A stretch of DNA of 36,844 nucleotides, taken from Allorhodopirellula solitaria (GTDB lineage Bacteria > Planctomycetota > Planctomycetia > Pirellulales > Pirellulaceae). The notes under the pieces are model-generated. The model was not told where the DNA came from, searched no databases, and saw only the letters and a list, made by a program, of their open reading frames with translations. The stretch is taken from assembly GCF_007859855.1 (NCBI RefSeq), contig NZ_SJPK01000027.1:1-36844 (forward strand), read 5' to 3'. Below are positions 1-9,352 of the stretch, in pieces (the stretch's first letter is position 1; the number at the start of each line of letters is the position of its first letter). Made by a program: the position numbers and the translations under genes.

Positions 1-1
1 C

Positions 2-142
2 GAGTTCATGCTGGTGTTGGCGCAGTTGGGCGGCTACTTGAACAAAACAGGGCAAGGACCGCCCGGTTCCACCGTAATCTGGCGTGGACTGCGGCGACTG
101 CAGGCGTACCGCGAAGCCTATATTGCATTCGGAACGGGCTAA
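2..142 (+). CDS. IS4/IS50-type transposase, C-terminal 46 residues (partial)
   Basis: An open frame runs in from the window edge and stops at TAA 140-142. It reads EFMLVLAQLGGYLNK near the start, then PGSTVIWRGLRRLQ. The pattern of a conserved 'LA.LGG' helix followed by 'G...W.G..RLQ' is the usual C-terminus of IS4-family (Tn5/IS50-like) DDE transposases. The catalytic DDE residues lie upstream, outside the window, so activity cannot be judged. The reading is supported by a Tn5-like end sequence five bases after the stop codon. Family level is fairly secure; the exact element is not identified. Confidence 0.75.
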   Translation, partial: EFMLVLAQLGGYLNKTGQGPPGSTVIWRGLRRLQAYREAYIAFGTG

Positions 143-146
143 AAAA

Positions 147-165
147 AGATGTGTAGGATAAAGAG
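147..165 (+). repeat. Probable right terminal end of the IS4/IS50-type element
   Basis: AGATGTGTAGGATAAAGAG lies immediately after the transposase stop. It shares its first nine bases, and the later ATAAGAG-like character, with the 19-bp Tn5 mosaic end AGATGTGTATAAGAGACAG. IS50-type elements end just beyond the transposase stop, so this is a likely terminal inverted repeat. The opposite end is outside the window, so the inverted partner and target duplication cannot be checked. Confidence 0.5.
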
Positions 166-480
166 GGCGTTGCCTGGGGCTTTCATAGAGCTGCCCCGTT
201 GGGGCGTTGTCATGAGCTATCTTCAGCAATCGATAGAATGCTGCACTTGTGATTGACCTACAGGACGCGACGAGTCCCTGAGGGCACATGTATCCCGTCA
301 GGGATTGTAGAGAATAGCCGTAGGTCAGCGCAGCGCCACTTAAGGTCATTCGTCGACGGGCGTTTCCGATGGTATTCGCTTGCGCTCGACCACCGGCTAT
401 TTTCCTCAACGCCGTCGGCGTAGTTAACCTGTCGGTTACTGACAACGTGACCACTGCGCCTTCTACTCGCAGCAGTCCGT
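166..480. other. Intergenic stretch without a convincing gene
   Basis: This lies between the transposase end and the stop codon of the ResB-CcsA gene. It contains a half palindrome at 262-304 related to the REP-like elements at 28.2 and 34.2 kb. The rest (about 310-480) has no frame with protein-like composition or a plausible start. No terminator with a T-run was seen for the leftward gene. Confidence 0.5.
262..304. repeat. Partial copy of the GACGAGTCC palindrome family with its own hairpin
   Basis: AGGACGCGACGAGTCCC (262-278) is an exact reverse complement of 28225-28241 in the full palindrome at 28.2 kb. Its partner arm is missing here. Instead TCCCTGAGGG pairs imperfectly (one bulge) with CCCGTCAGGGA ending at 304. 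It looks like a degenerate or recombined copy. Confidence 0.6.
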
Positions 481-3400
481 CTACCGCCCGCTAGGTTTGG
501 GTGTTGTCGGACCACTGCGACTCGGGATGAAAATTCCCGCGAGGATGAACGCCATCTGGATCGCGAAGAAGATCGCGAGGGCCTTCAGGATGCCTTCAGT
601 GAACCCGTAGCTGTGCAGACCGATACCGAGTTCGTTGGTACCGAACCAGCTCCAGGCGGTGATGATATTGCCACCGATGGCGAGCACGGCAAAGCCTTTC
701 GCTTTGACCATCCCGTCCCAGCGAGCGTGCAGCATCAACGCGTTCCAAATCACGATCAGCAGGGCGCCATTCTCCTTGGGATCCCAGCCCCAGAATCGGC
801 CCCATGAATCGTCGGCCCATAGCCCGCCGAGGACGGTGCCCACGAAGCTGAACAGGATTCCGAAGCAGGATGCGCCGTAGATAACCCGGTACAAGTCACG
901 CTTGGCCCGGTCGCTCGCTCCGATCCATCCGGCAATCAGATAACCGATTCCGAGCATCCCCGCGACTAGGGTCGCGACGTAGCCCAGCGCCACCGTGATC
1001 ACATGGGTCGACAACCAGAACTGGGTATCGAGGACCGCTTGCAACACACCCATCGTTTCAGCTTGGCCGACGTTGAGCGTCAAGAATCCAGCGACCTGCA
1101 AGGTGATGAAGCCGACCAATGCGGCGAGCAAATTACCCGTCCCATAGCGGAAAATCCGTTCAATCACGAGCCCGAACAAGGCCGCAGCCCAGCCTACGAA
1201 TACCGCAGAGGAATATAGATTGATCACCGGTGCGCGGCCGGTGATGTAGATACGGGATCCGATCACGATCGTATGCACGATGAACGCCACTGCGATCGTA
1301 CCCCACACAGCCGTGTTCAACCGTGGCGAATCGATCGCCATCGCGATCAATCCGAGCACGAAGGCGACGATGTAAAGGAGGATCGCCACCGAGGTCGGAT
1401 CGGCGCCGCCAAGCCATCGTTCGAGCGAAACGGCAGTGTGGTCATAGCCGATGATCGGATAGGACTGCACCGCTGCGAGATGCTCGTCGACGGCCTTGTT
1501 GAATGGCAGCGGATCGTCGTTCCCATAGGCCCGAATCATCTCACCGAATGTGAGAATGCCTGCCGGCGCATCCTCCTCATCGAGGCCACTCTTGGCCATG
1601 TCGAAGAATGCGGGAGCGAACGCCTGCCACATCGGTTGATTTACCGTCGACGCAGCCTGCTCAGCGGGCGGCGGGATCAAAGCTGGCGCGTTCATACTGG
1701 ACAAACTCTCCATGCGATCCTGGAGCCGCCTCAGAGCGAAGAGATCTCGGGTCTGTTTGCTGGTCCCCTCAGGAAAGAACTCCTCTGGGATCGCTTCGGG
1801 GATCGGCAGTCGGAAGGCAGCGGCCGCGAGCGTGTACTGACGCGTTCTCAAGTCCAACTCGATCAGCTTCTTATCTTTGAAATCCTGGTCGCGTGAATCC
1901 TTCTCACCCGCCTCTTTGACGAGTTCCGTGAAGCGATTGAGTCGCTCGGGATCCTCACCAATATCATTGAGTGAGTAGAGTTTGCTCTCGACGCGATCGA
2001 GCCCGAGTTCTGAACGAACCTCTCCCGCATCGATCCGGAACATCGGCAAGCGACGGATCTCATCGCGATCGGCCGCGACTTCCATCAACCACTGCACAGC
2101 AGACATTTTCCGCGTCTCAACGCGGTCCTGGATCTGTGCCGGTGCGCTGTCGATCGGCAGTGCGTCTTTGTTCGTCATCGCCTTGAGCGTTTGCCGCGCA
2201 TAGGCGTCCAGCGGCATCACACGGCCGCCGTGTTGGACCGGGATTTTGCCAGCCTCCGCGAAATCGAACGCGCCATCGCGATCGGTCGGGCGACGCAGGT
2301 TCTGCATCGCCGCAGCAGGCAGCAGGAGATAGAAGACCAAAAGGATGACAGCGGAAATCCAAAGCGCGATCGGCCATTTCGGCGAGCCATCCTTCGAGGC
2401 TGCCGTGACTGGTTCCGCTTCCGGCGGCCGTGGAGGCACGTTGCCTGAAAGTTCGTCTTCACTAAATCGCCCGAACGGATCCGGCTGCGGCGGCGTCGAA
2501 ATCTGGCCCGTCTCGCGGCGACGTCGGGCAATGAAACGAGTCAACGTACCCCAGAAGTGGACCAGCATCCCCAACGCCGTGATGCTGCAGGCGACATAGG
2601 GAATCAACCAACCGGAGTTCCGTACCACCTGCAGGCCAGTCATCTCCTTGCCACCCGGCAAGGGCGAGTAACTCGATTGGTAGAATGTTTCACCGCGGTA
2701 GCGAAGTGGGTTGTTCATCCAGACCCGCTCTTTGCGATCTTCACCGGTCTCGGTGTCAACGATGCGGATGAACGATGAGTAGTCTCGCGGCGTGCTGGAG
2801 TTGCTCCAGTTGATGCGTTGGACATCGTCGAGCTGCACCCAATACGGCTTGACTTCACGGTGCATCCGCAATCCGAACTCGTAGCTGGCTCCATCGACGG
2901 TGACGGTATCGAGAGCGTCTTTGCTATTGCTTTCTGGTACCAGCATGGCCTGATCGTTGAGCAAGAACGCGACCAGGTAGATACCGAGCGACTCGTCGCT
3001 CTCGGGATCGAGCAATTCGATATAGGCGGCAGGAAGATTGGTCTCCATCTTGGCGCCACCGAATTTGTCACGGGCGACTGCAGCAACCTCCAAACCGATC
3101 CCCTCGGTCGCCGGGTTGGCATTCCCCGGATCGACTAAGCTGGAGTTCTCAAAATACTGTTCAACCCGCACCTTCAACGGCAGTTCGGGGGCTGCGATGG
3201 TGGATTGGTTCTTCGCCGCTGCGGCCAATCGAGACGCCGGGATGGCGGTGACGTTCTGCACGCCGTCCTCAGTGTGGATCAGCTGCAATTCAATCTCATC
3301 AAGATTGACAAAGGTGTTCGTCGATTGCCCCTCGATCAGGCTCAAGCGCTGTTCGGTCTGGCGGTCGCCGAAGGCGAATTGGCCCACCATGAGCAGCCCG

Positions 3401-4194
3401 ACCCCGAGGTGCAACAGCACGTTACCACCCTGTTTGCCAAAGGCGAGTTGACAGCCTACCAACATCACGAGCCCGGCACCGAGTCCCTTGGCGAGCTGCC
3501 AGACGATTCGCAGACCTGGATCACCGATCCGGTACCCCGTTGTGATCGATGCGATGACGACGATGGCGAGCACGGCGGTAGTGACGTAGCCGAGTCTGCG
3601 AACAACAACCGATCGACTGCTCGAAGCTGCCACGCCACAGGCGACCGCCGCGATCGCAAGCGTGCCCATGATCAATGCCCACAATCGTTCATATCCGAGC
3701 CACTGAGGAGGCGTGCCCTGCAAGCCGTCATCGTTGTGACCCATGAAAACGACGATTGCGGCGATACCGATCCCGATCGCTAAAAACGCAAGGCCCGCTA
3801 CCAGACGTCCGCCACTGGCCTGCACACGGAACCGGGTGATCTTGGCTGCGAGCAGATTCACCATCAACAGCAAGCCGATCAGCGCACCGCCGGGATAGGG
3901 CACGACCCCCGGAATCGGTTGATCGTGCCGATAAAACGCTTGCGGGAAGAAATCGTCGATGTGTAGCGGCGCGACCCAGGACAGGAAGTACCGCTGCTTG
4001 ACCTCCTGCATGTTCATCTGGTCTTGCGCCAACGTACCGACGAGCACGAGCACGAGCGACAGGGCGAACAGCACCACAGTCAGTTTGAGTGACCCCAGTG
4101 CGACGAGTACCCCATGTGCGGAGAAGGATTCGTCACGCAGCAGTGATCGGGATTGGGCCGTGTCGGTGGCAGTCGGTGAGCTGGCAGAAGCCAT
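481..4194 (-). CDS. ResB-CcsA fusion, system II cytochrome c biogenesis protein
   Basis: This 1237-residue polytopic membrane protein exports haem and joins it to apocytochromes c (system II). The N-terminal ResB part (about 1-600) begins with the typical LGSLKLTVVLF...VGTLAQ helix, has several more helices, then a large extracytoplasmic region with NNPLRYRGETFYQSSYSP and a closing helix near 545. A second extracytoplasmic stretch (about 660-950, with HGGRVMPLDAYARQ) leads into the CcsA part. The haem-handling WWD motif, WGRFWGWDPKE, is at 1131-1141. Candidate haem-ligand histidines are in STHVITVALGYV and GIGLHSYGF. ResB and CcsA are separate proteins in many bacteria; fused forms are known. 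The ATG at 4192-4194 follows the lipoprotein gene by 135 bases in the same direction, suggesting one operon. PVC-type cytochromes nearby are plausible clients. Confidence 0.93.
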   Translation of the reverse strand: MASASSPTATDTAQSRSLLRDESFSAHGVLVALGSLKLTVVLFALSLVLVLVGTLAQDQMNMQEVKQRYFLSWVAPLHIDDFFPQAFYRHDQPIPGVVPYPGGALIGLLLMVNLLAAKITRFRVQASGGRLVAGLAFLAIGIGIAAIVVFMGHNDDGLQGTPPQWLGYERLWALIMGTLAIAAVACGVAASSSRSVVVRRLGYVTTAVLAIVVIASITTGYRIGDPGLRIVWQLAKGLGAGLVMLVGCQLAFGKQGGNVLLHLGVGLLMVGQFAFGDRQTEQRLSLIEGQSTNTFVNLDEIELQLIHTEDGVQNVTAIPASRLAAAAKNQSTIAAPELPLKVRVEQYFENSSLVDPGNANPATEGIGLEVAAVARDKFGGAKMETNLPAAYIELLDPESDESLGIYLVAFLLNDQAMLVPESNSKDALDTVTVDGASYEFGLRMHREVKPYWVQLDDVQRINWSNSSTPRDYSSFIRIVDTETGEDRKERVWMNNPLRYRGETFYQSSYSPLPGGKEMTGLQVVRNSGWLIPYVACSITALGMLVHFWGTLTRFIARRRRETGQISTPPQPDPFGRFSEDELSGNVPPRPPEAEPVTAASKDGSPKWPIALWISAVILLVFYLLLPAAAMQNLRRPTDRDGAFDFAEAGKIPVQHGGRVMPLDAYARQTLKAMTNKDALPIDSAPAQIQDRVETRKMSAVQWLMEVAADRDEIRRLPMFRIDAGEVRSELGLDRVESKLYSLNDIGEDPERLNRFTELVKEAGEKDSRDQDFKDKKLIELDLRTRQYTLAAAAFRLPIPEAIPEEFFPEGTSKQTRDLFALRRLQDRMESLSSMNAPALIPPPAEQAASTVNQPMWQAFAPAFFDMAKSGLDEEDAPAGILTFGEMIRAYGNDDPLPFNKAVDEHLAAVQSYPIIGYDHTAVSLERWLGGADPTSVAILLYIVAFVLGLIAMAIDSPRLNTAVWGTIAVAFIVHTIVIGSRIYITGRAPVINLYSSAVFVGWAAALFGLVIERIFRYGTGNLLAALVGFITLQVAGFLTLNVGQAETMGVLQAVLDTQFWLSTHVITVALGYVATLVAGMLGIGYLIAGWIGASDRAKRDLYRVIYGASCFGILFSFVGTVLGGLWADDSWGRFWGWDPKENGALLIVIWNALMLHARWDGMVKAKGFAVLAIGGNIITAWSWFGTNELGIGLHSYGFTEGILKALAIFFAIQMAFILAGIFIPSRSGPTTPKPSGR

Positions 4195-4329
4195 GGTAGG
4201 AACCGAGGGCTAGAAGGCAGTGGGGAAAGGGTGGGGAGATCCGTCATCCGTCGCGTCGTTGATACACGCGTCGGTAACAGAGCGAGCCAACGACGATCTG
4301 GCGAGCGACGTGACGGGCTCAGGAAGTCT

Positions 4330-5745
4330 CTAAAACTGGAGGGATTCGAGGAAGGATTTCATCTGCGCCGATTGTTGGCGGACCGTTTCAGGAGGGCCGG
4401 TCATCTTGATAAACATCGCAAAACTATCGCTCAGCGGTACGATGGTGCCGTCGATGGCCGTGGCGTTCTCTGCGGTCGACTCAGCGTCAGTTTCCTCGCT
4501 GTCGGGAATCAAAACGAATCGCTGTGCAGGGCGGCCGCCAATTTCCATCTCTTCGGCACTATCGAAGGCGGCATCGACGTCCTCATCGGGGACGGTGGAT
4601 TGGCGAGTTTGCCCGATCCAACGTTTCACATTGTCCCGCAAGTTCCCTCCGGCACTGATAACCGTCACCTCGGCCGACGTCTCCTCCGGCCCCACATTGA
4701 ATGCGGCTAACCGCATCGAGCTCATTCTACCATCTCGCCATCCTTCGGGCCGGTCAAATTTCAGTTTTGAATCGGGATCCGATGCGCCGGCTGAACCCGT
4801 GTCTTGAACATCGCTGTCGCCTGACGCCGCGGCAGCCCCCGCGGGGGTGTCCTGCAGTGATTGGCTTTTGGCCGCAATCGCTTCGCGCGTCGAACGCGGC
4901 AATCCTGCGTGCGGGTCAGCGGGCATCTCGCCGTCGCCGACGGGGCCGCCGGCGAAGGGGGCGCCGCCAGCGAAGGGTGCGTTGCCCATCATCGGGGCCC
5001 CCATCATTGACGACCCGTTCTCAGGCGGACGCCCGGTGACGTCGACCCAAATTGCCGCATCGGCATCGTTCTCACCCGCGTGCTGCCAATCTAGCTCTTC
5101 GGCGCCAGACCATTTTTCTTCCGTCGGCTCGAGGCCCACCTGACCTCGCCAGCGATTGACGTTGCTCGTCACGAGCGCGTCCCATTGGTCATTACGCGAC
5201 AGCGGTGAGATACTCAGGTCGAGTTGTTCGGTGGGGGTGTTGATATCGATCGACGCGAACCGCATTGACCGGCTTCCGCCCTGTTTCCAATTCGACGGCA
5301 ATTCACCGATCACGGGTTGTCCGTCCTCGAACTCGATCTGTTCGACAAATTGGCGAAATTCATCAGCAGCGGTGTCGACAGCCGATTTTCGCCCCATCAC
5401 CTTGAAAAACCAAGCCTGCTCCGCTTGCGGCAAGATCGCTGCGACCATCCGCGTGTCTTCCGTCGCAAGTGCCGCTGGCACCGTCGTGGGGATCTGGTAG
5501 GTGACAATGGGTGCCTCTTCGGAACAGCCCGGCAGTAGCGAGACGACCGCAACCAGGCTGGCGACCGCCAACCCCTTCCAACGAGATAAGGAAGCCGCAG
5601 CGACTGGAGTCGTATGGGTGGACAGCGCGTGCGGGGAACGGGCCGAATGGGTGGACAGAGCCGATGGCGTGGACAAGGGAGCAGCTGGAGGGTGGTGGGG
5701 AAGGAAGTGTGGGGAGGGCGTGAGGGTAAGCCGAGTGACCCTCAT
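4330..5745 (-). CDS. Secreted lipoprotein with an internally duplicated module, upstream of ccs
   Basis: No named family is recognised. A hydrophobic segment ending LLPGC gives a convincing lipobox, but it lies about 70 residues after the first ATG (5743-5745). The preceding stretch is low-complexity Ser/Thr/His/Pro/Ala, so the true start may be a downstream non-ATG codon. A GTG start at 5763 is also open. The mature part holds two related modules. LPSNWKQGG..SMRFASI...NVNRWRGQ is echoed by RPEGWRDGR..SMRLAAF...NVKRWIGQ, and FFKVMGRK...FRQFVEQIEF is echoed by FIKMTGPP...MKSFLESLQF. A Gly/Pro/Met-rich linker (MMGAPMMGNAPFAGG) separates them. It sits directly upstream of the ResB-CcsA gene on the same strand, so a role around cytochrome assembly is possible but unproven. 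Confidence 0.75.
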   Translation of the reverse strand: MRVTRLTLTPSPHFLPHHPPAAPLSTPSALSTHSARSPHALSTHTTPVAAASLSRWKGLAVASLVAVVSLLPGCSEEAPIVTYQIPTTVPAALATEDTRMVAAILPQAEQAWFFKVMGRKSAVDTAADEFRQFVEQIEFEDGQPVIGELPSNWKQGGSRSMRFASIDINTPTEQLDLSISPLSRNDQWDALVTSNVNRWRGQVGLEPTEEKWSGAEELDWQHAGENDADAAIWVDVTGRPPENGSSMMGAPMMGNAPFAGGAPFAGGPVGDGEMPADPHAGLPRSTREAIAAKSQSLQDTPAGAAAASGDSDVQDTGSAGASDPDSKLKFDRPEGWRDGRMSSMRLAAFNVGPEETSAEVTVISAGGNLRDNVKRWIGQTRQSTVPDEDVDAAFDSAEEMEIGGRPAQRFVLIPDSEETDAESTAENATAIDGTIVPLSDSFAMFIKMTGPPETVRQQSAQMKSFLESLQF

Positions 5746-5763
5746 CCGACGGGAATCCGTCAC

Positions 5764-5912
5764 CGCGTTAGGATAGCAAATCAGGACGTCGAACCGAACC
5801 GCTCTACCGCTTTCAACGTGTCAGACCTCCATTTTGTTCTCACGCACCGGCCGTTCGATTTAGGCTAACATGGGCAATCCCCGCCCCCTAACCGTTATCG
5901 AGGCCCCCATCG
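5764..5912. promoter_or_regulatory. Divergent intergenic region
   Basis: These 149 bases separate the leftward lipoprotein-ccs pair from the rightward PVC cytochrome gene, so both promoters probably lie here or just inside the lipoprotein leader. I could not pick out a confident -35/-10 pair. No strong Shine-Dalgarno precedes the ATG at 5913. Confidence 0.35.
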
Positions 5913-8900
5913 ATGATCTCCCGCCTATGGTTCGCTCTGATCCTTTCGGTCCCTAATTACGGTCTACTCGCCCAGAATGGCGACGACTACAACGACAACC
6001 AATTCCCCCCCCGGCCCACGCCCGAATGGGTCGAAATGGCCGACCAGGGGGCTCAAGACCTGCGTTTAGCAGGAATTCGCACGCCCGCGGGGATCAAGGT
6101 AGAGATCGTTGCCGAGGAACCCACTGTGATCGATCCGGTGGGCATGACCTTTGCCGACGACGGCACACCCCATGTTCTGCAGTGGACCATGGCATCGCAG
6201 TCCCGACACGAGACCTACGATGTGACTTTCCAAAACGGCGAATCTGCGACGATCAACCGCATGTGGAAAAACACTCCCGACGAACTGAAAACGTTGCAGG
6301 ACCGTGATCACGACGGTGTTTACGATGCGACCGAGACATTGATGGACGATTTGGAGATCCCCTCGAGCGTGCTGTTGCACGACGGATGGACCTACCTCTC
6401 GTCCCTCGGCCACGTCGTGCGCCGGAAACAATCGATCCCCGGCGGAGCATTTGATCTCGGCGAAGAGATCGTCCGGGGGCTGTGCGGTTTCCACCACCAC
6501 CAAGCATCCGGGATGACGATCGGCACCGACGGATCGATGTTCATCACCTCAGGTGACGATGATAATCGCGCCGAGGGATCCGACGGGTCACGCGCCACGG
6601 TGCTGCGGACCGGCGCAATTTTTCGCTGCAATCCAGACGGTTCGGATGTCCACGCGTTCGCTCGGGGATTCCGGAATCCCTATCGTGACGTGGCGTTCGA
6701 TCCCTACGGCAATATCTTCCATGTCGACAACGATCAGGAAGACGGCTCAAAGTTCCAAGGTGTGCGGCTAATGCATGTGCTCGAGGGAGCGGACTACGGT
6801 TGGCGACTGTACTCCGGCGCGGTGTGCTGCCGAACCGACTTTGTCCGTGGCGCCGTCTTTGGCGAGAAACCGGGCAAGATGCCGTCGATGCTGAAAACCG
6901 GCCGGGGAGCGCCAGCGGGTTTAATGATCTATGAAGGCACAGCGTTCCCCGACTTCGTTCGTGGGCTGCTGATCTATCCCGACGTGTATCGAAAGCTCGT
7001 CCGCGCTTTTCGAGTCGAGCGAGTTGGCTCGACGTTTGAAGTCGTTGAGGAGTTCACCCTGATGACCAGCGACGATGGGCTGTTCCGCCCCTGCCAAGCC
7101 CTGCAGGGCCCCGACGGCGCGATCTACATCGTCGATTGGCGGACCGACAGCGGCGGCGCCGGACGATTGTGGGGCGATGGCGAACACGGTCGCATCTATC
7201 GCCTTTCCTGGAGCGGCACCGATAGCGAACCTGCTATTGCGTTGCAGCCCCGAGATTCCTGGAGCAAACTGAACCAGGCCAGTGACGAGCAGCTATGGGA
7301 GACCCTAGACGGACCGGACCTGCCGATTCGCAAACGTGCCATCGATGAACTCGACCGCCGCTGTGATGGTGACCCCAGCCGGTTTGCCGACTATGCGAGA
7401 GACCAATCCCATACGGTACCCGGGCGGATCGCGGCCCTCGGTGGCGCCTGCCGACAATTCGGCGCGGACTCTCTCGAACTGATGGTGGAGATGCTGGCCG
7501 ACGACTCACCCGAAATCCGCCGCACCGCTGCCAACGCGATCAGTTGGCATGCCGGCCCGGACCAGGTTCCCGCCACGCAAATCACAGGACTGCTCGACCT
7601 TTTGGAAGATCCCAATCCCGCCGCCCAACGCGCCATCGCGATGATGGTGGGACAGCTGGCTGGGAACCTGCCTCCTGAATCGACGCTTCGTCGGGATGTC
7701 GCCGCTCGTTTATTCCAAACCATGCTATCGGTCGAGCGCACCGATGTTTACCTGTTCGATGGTTTTGTCCGCGGGATCGAGCGGATCCAGCCGGAGGGCC
7801 CTGCCTACTTCACCAATCGGCTGACCGACTCGGGATCGGAGAGTTCCTCAACGGCTGAGTCCGATCGCGCGCGGGAGATCGCTGTGGTTGGATTGGAATC
7901 GATGCGAACGCGTTCTGCCGCAGCCGCGATCGACGCCTTGTTGGCTCGTGACACCTCAGCTCTGACGGACGATCAACTCGCCCGCGTCATCGCAACCTAC
8001 CGGCAGATATTGGTCGAGCCCCCTGTTGATGCTACCGCCCTCGCTGACTGGCTCGCCTCTCATCCCGACGCGGACGTGAACGTACGGATTACCGCATTTG
8101 AGACCATCGGTTTGCTCGGCGGAGCGGACGAGCAACAGCTTGCCGAAACCGCTTTGAGTTTATTGAGCGTCGACGATGAACAGGCCCGCACCCGTGTGAT
8201 TGCGGCCATCGGTGACGCTGGGATTGTCAGCGCCACGGCACCCTTGGTCGCCGCCCTCGCGGAAGCCGATCGCAGCGATGCCGAGCGTCAAGAAATTGTC
8301 TCCTCGCTGGCCCAACTTCGCAGTCAACCGTTGCCCTTCACCGGGCTTCCCAGTCCACCTGGAGTTGAGACCGTACTCGATGAACTCGCGGCGATCGCGA
8401 TCCGCGCCGATGCCGAGCCCGTCCGCGGCGAAGTGCTCGCGTTGTTGGCCCAAGTCGACTTCGGGAAAGCCAAACCAGTAGCCTACGCTTTGCTCGACGG
8501 TCACGGCGAAGCCGCGACCGCCAACGCGATCACCGTGCTCGGCGCCAATCCCGATGACGCCAAGCGGCTCGGCGAGGAATTCCTCGCAGGCAAGATCGAC
8601 CGTGGCTTCCAGGCGCAGGTTGTCGAGGTATTGCTCCGGCACGGGGGAAAGGATGGCAATGAATCCATCGAGAAACTACGCCAGCAGATTCTCAAGGGTG
8701 GATTGCTCGTGTCGCTGCAACCGAGCGATGTCCGGCGAGTCGAAGAGCTCGTGCAAACGACCGGCGATCCGAGCAACGGACGAACAATCTATTTCGATAC
8801 CCAGCGAGGCCAATGCAGCAACTGTCATCAACTCGAAGGCAAGGGCGGTAGCGTGGGCCCGGACCTCTCTAAAATCTACGAGACACACACGGTCGCCAAG

Positions 8901-9197
8901 ATTATCGAGTCGATTGCCGATCCTTCCAAGGAGATCAAGGAAGGCTTCGATACCTGGAACCTGCTCACGCTCGACGGCGCCGTCTACTCGGGATTGAAGA
9001 TGAGCGAGTCGGAAGAGGAGGTCGTCCTGCGTGATCCCAGCGGCAAGGACATTCGTGTTCCGGTCTCTGAAATCGAATCACTTAGTGAATCCAAACACTC
9101 GCTCATGCCCGAGGGAGTGGTCTCGCTGCTTGATTACCAAGAGTTCCTCGACCTGATCGCATTCCTGAGGAGCCGAGAAGCTCAAGAAGCTCAATAG
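5913..9197 (+). CDS. PVC-type haem-binding protein: propeller, HEAT-like repeats, C-terminal cytochrome c
   Basis: This 1094-residue secreted protein has a signal peptide (about 1-20, ending LLAQ). Residues about 50-440 form a sugar-dehydrogenase-like beta-propeller of the planctomycete 'membrane-bound dehydrogenase' type, with blocks such as SGMTIGTDGSMFITSGDD, FARGFRNPYRDVAFDPYGN and a calcium-loop-like DRDHDGVYD. About 450-930 is alanine-rich helical sequence resembling HEAT repeats. The C-terminus is the short cytochrome module typical of this family, with CSNCH at 968-972, GPDLSKIYE after it and a late MPEG methionine as likely haem ligand. It probably passes electrons from an unknown, perhaps sugar-derived, substrate. 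The start ATG 5913 gives the signal peptide directly. The substrate cannot be read from sequence. Confidence 0.9.
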   Translation: MISRLWFALILSVPNYGLLAQNGDDYNDNQFPPRPTPEWVEMADQGAQDLRLAGIRTPAGIKVEIVAEEPTVIDPVGMTFADDGTPHVLQWTMASQSRHETYDVTFQNGESATINRMWKNTPDELKTLQDRDHDGVYDATETLMDDLEIPSSVLLHDGWTYLSSLGHVVRRKQSIPGGAFDLGEEIVRGLCGFHHHQASGMTIGTDGSMFITSGDDDNRAEGSDGSRATVLRTGAIFRCNPDGSDVHAFARGFRNPYRDVAFDPYGNIFHVDNDQEDGSKFQGVRLMHVLEGADYGWRLYSGAVCCRTDFVRGAVFGEKPGKMPSMLKTGRGAPAGLMIYEGTAFPDFVRGLLIYPDVYRKLVRAFRVERVGSTFEVVEEFTLMTSDDGLFRPCQALQGPDGAIYIVDWRTDSGGAGRLWGDGEHGRIYRLSWSGTDSEPAIALQPRDSWSKLNQASDEQLWETLDGPDLPIRKRAIDELDRRCDGDPSRFADYARDQSHTVPGRIAALGGACRQFGADSLELMVEMLADDSPEIRRTAANAISWHAGPDQVPATQITGLLDLLEDPNPAAQRAIAMMVGQLAGNLPPESTLRRDVAARLFQTMLSVERTDVYLFDGFVRGIERIQPEGPAYFTNRLTDSGSESSSTAESDRAREIAVVGLESMRTRSAAAAIDALLARDTSALTDDQLARVIATYRQILVEPPVDATALADWLASHPDADVNVRITAFETIGLLGGADEQQLAETALSLLSVDDEQARTRVIAAIGDAGIVSATAPLVAALAEADRSDAERQEIVSSLAQLRSQPLPFTGLPSPPGVETVLDELAAIAIRADAEPVRGEVLALLAQVDFGKAKPVAYALLDGHGEAATANAITVLGANPDDAKRLGEEFLAGKIDRGFQAQVVEVLLRHGGKDGNESIEKLRQQILKGGLLVSLQPSDVRRVEELVQTTGDPSNGRTIYFDTQRGQCSNCHQLEGKGGSVGPDLSKIYETHTVAKIIESIADPSKEIKEGFDTWNLLTLDGAVYSGLKMSESEEEVVLRDPSGKDIRVPVSEIESLSESKHSLMPEGVVSLLDYQEFLDLIAFLRSREAQEAQ

Positions 9198-9352
9198 CAA
9201 TCAAGCCGTCGCCCCTTGTTCGCATGGATGTTCGTCCGCGTAGCACAGATGCAATTCGCTGGCGGGCTCGCGTCAGTCTTCATCAGCCCCCCTATGATGG
9301 CATTTGGGGCTGATGGTTGCACACTCGTCAGGGGGGCGATAAGATAGCCCGC

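Noticed and set aside
1273-1896. Plus-strand frame of 207 residues
   Set aside because: Antisense to the ResB-CcsA coding sequence, with Arg/His-rich composition and no family signal.
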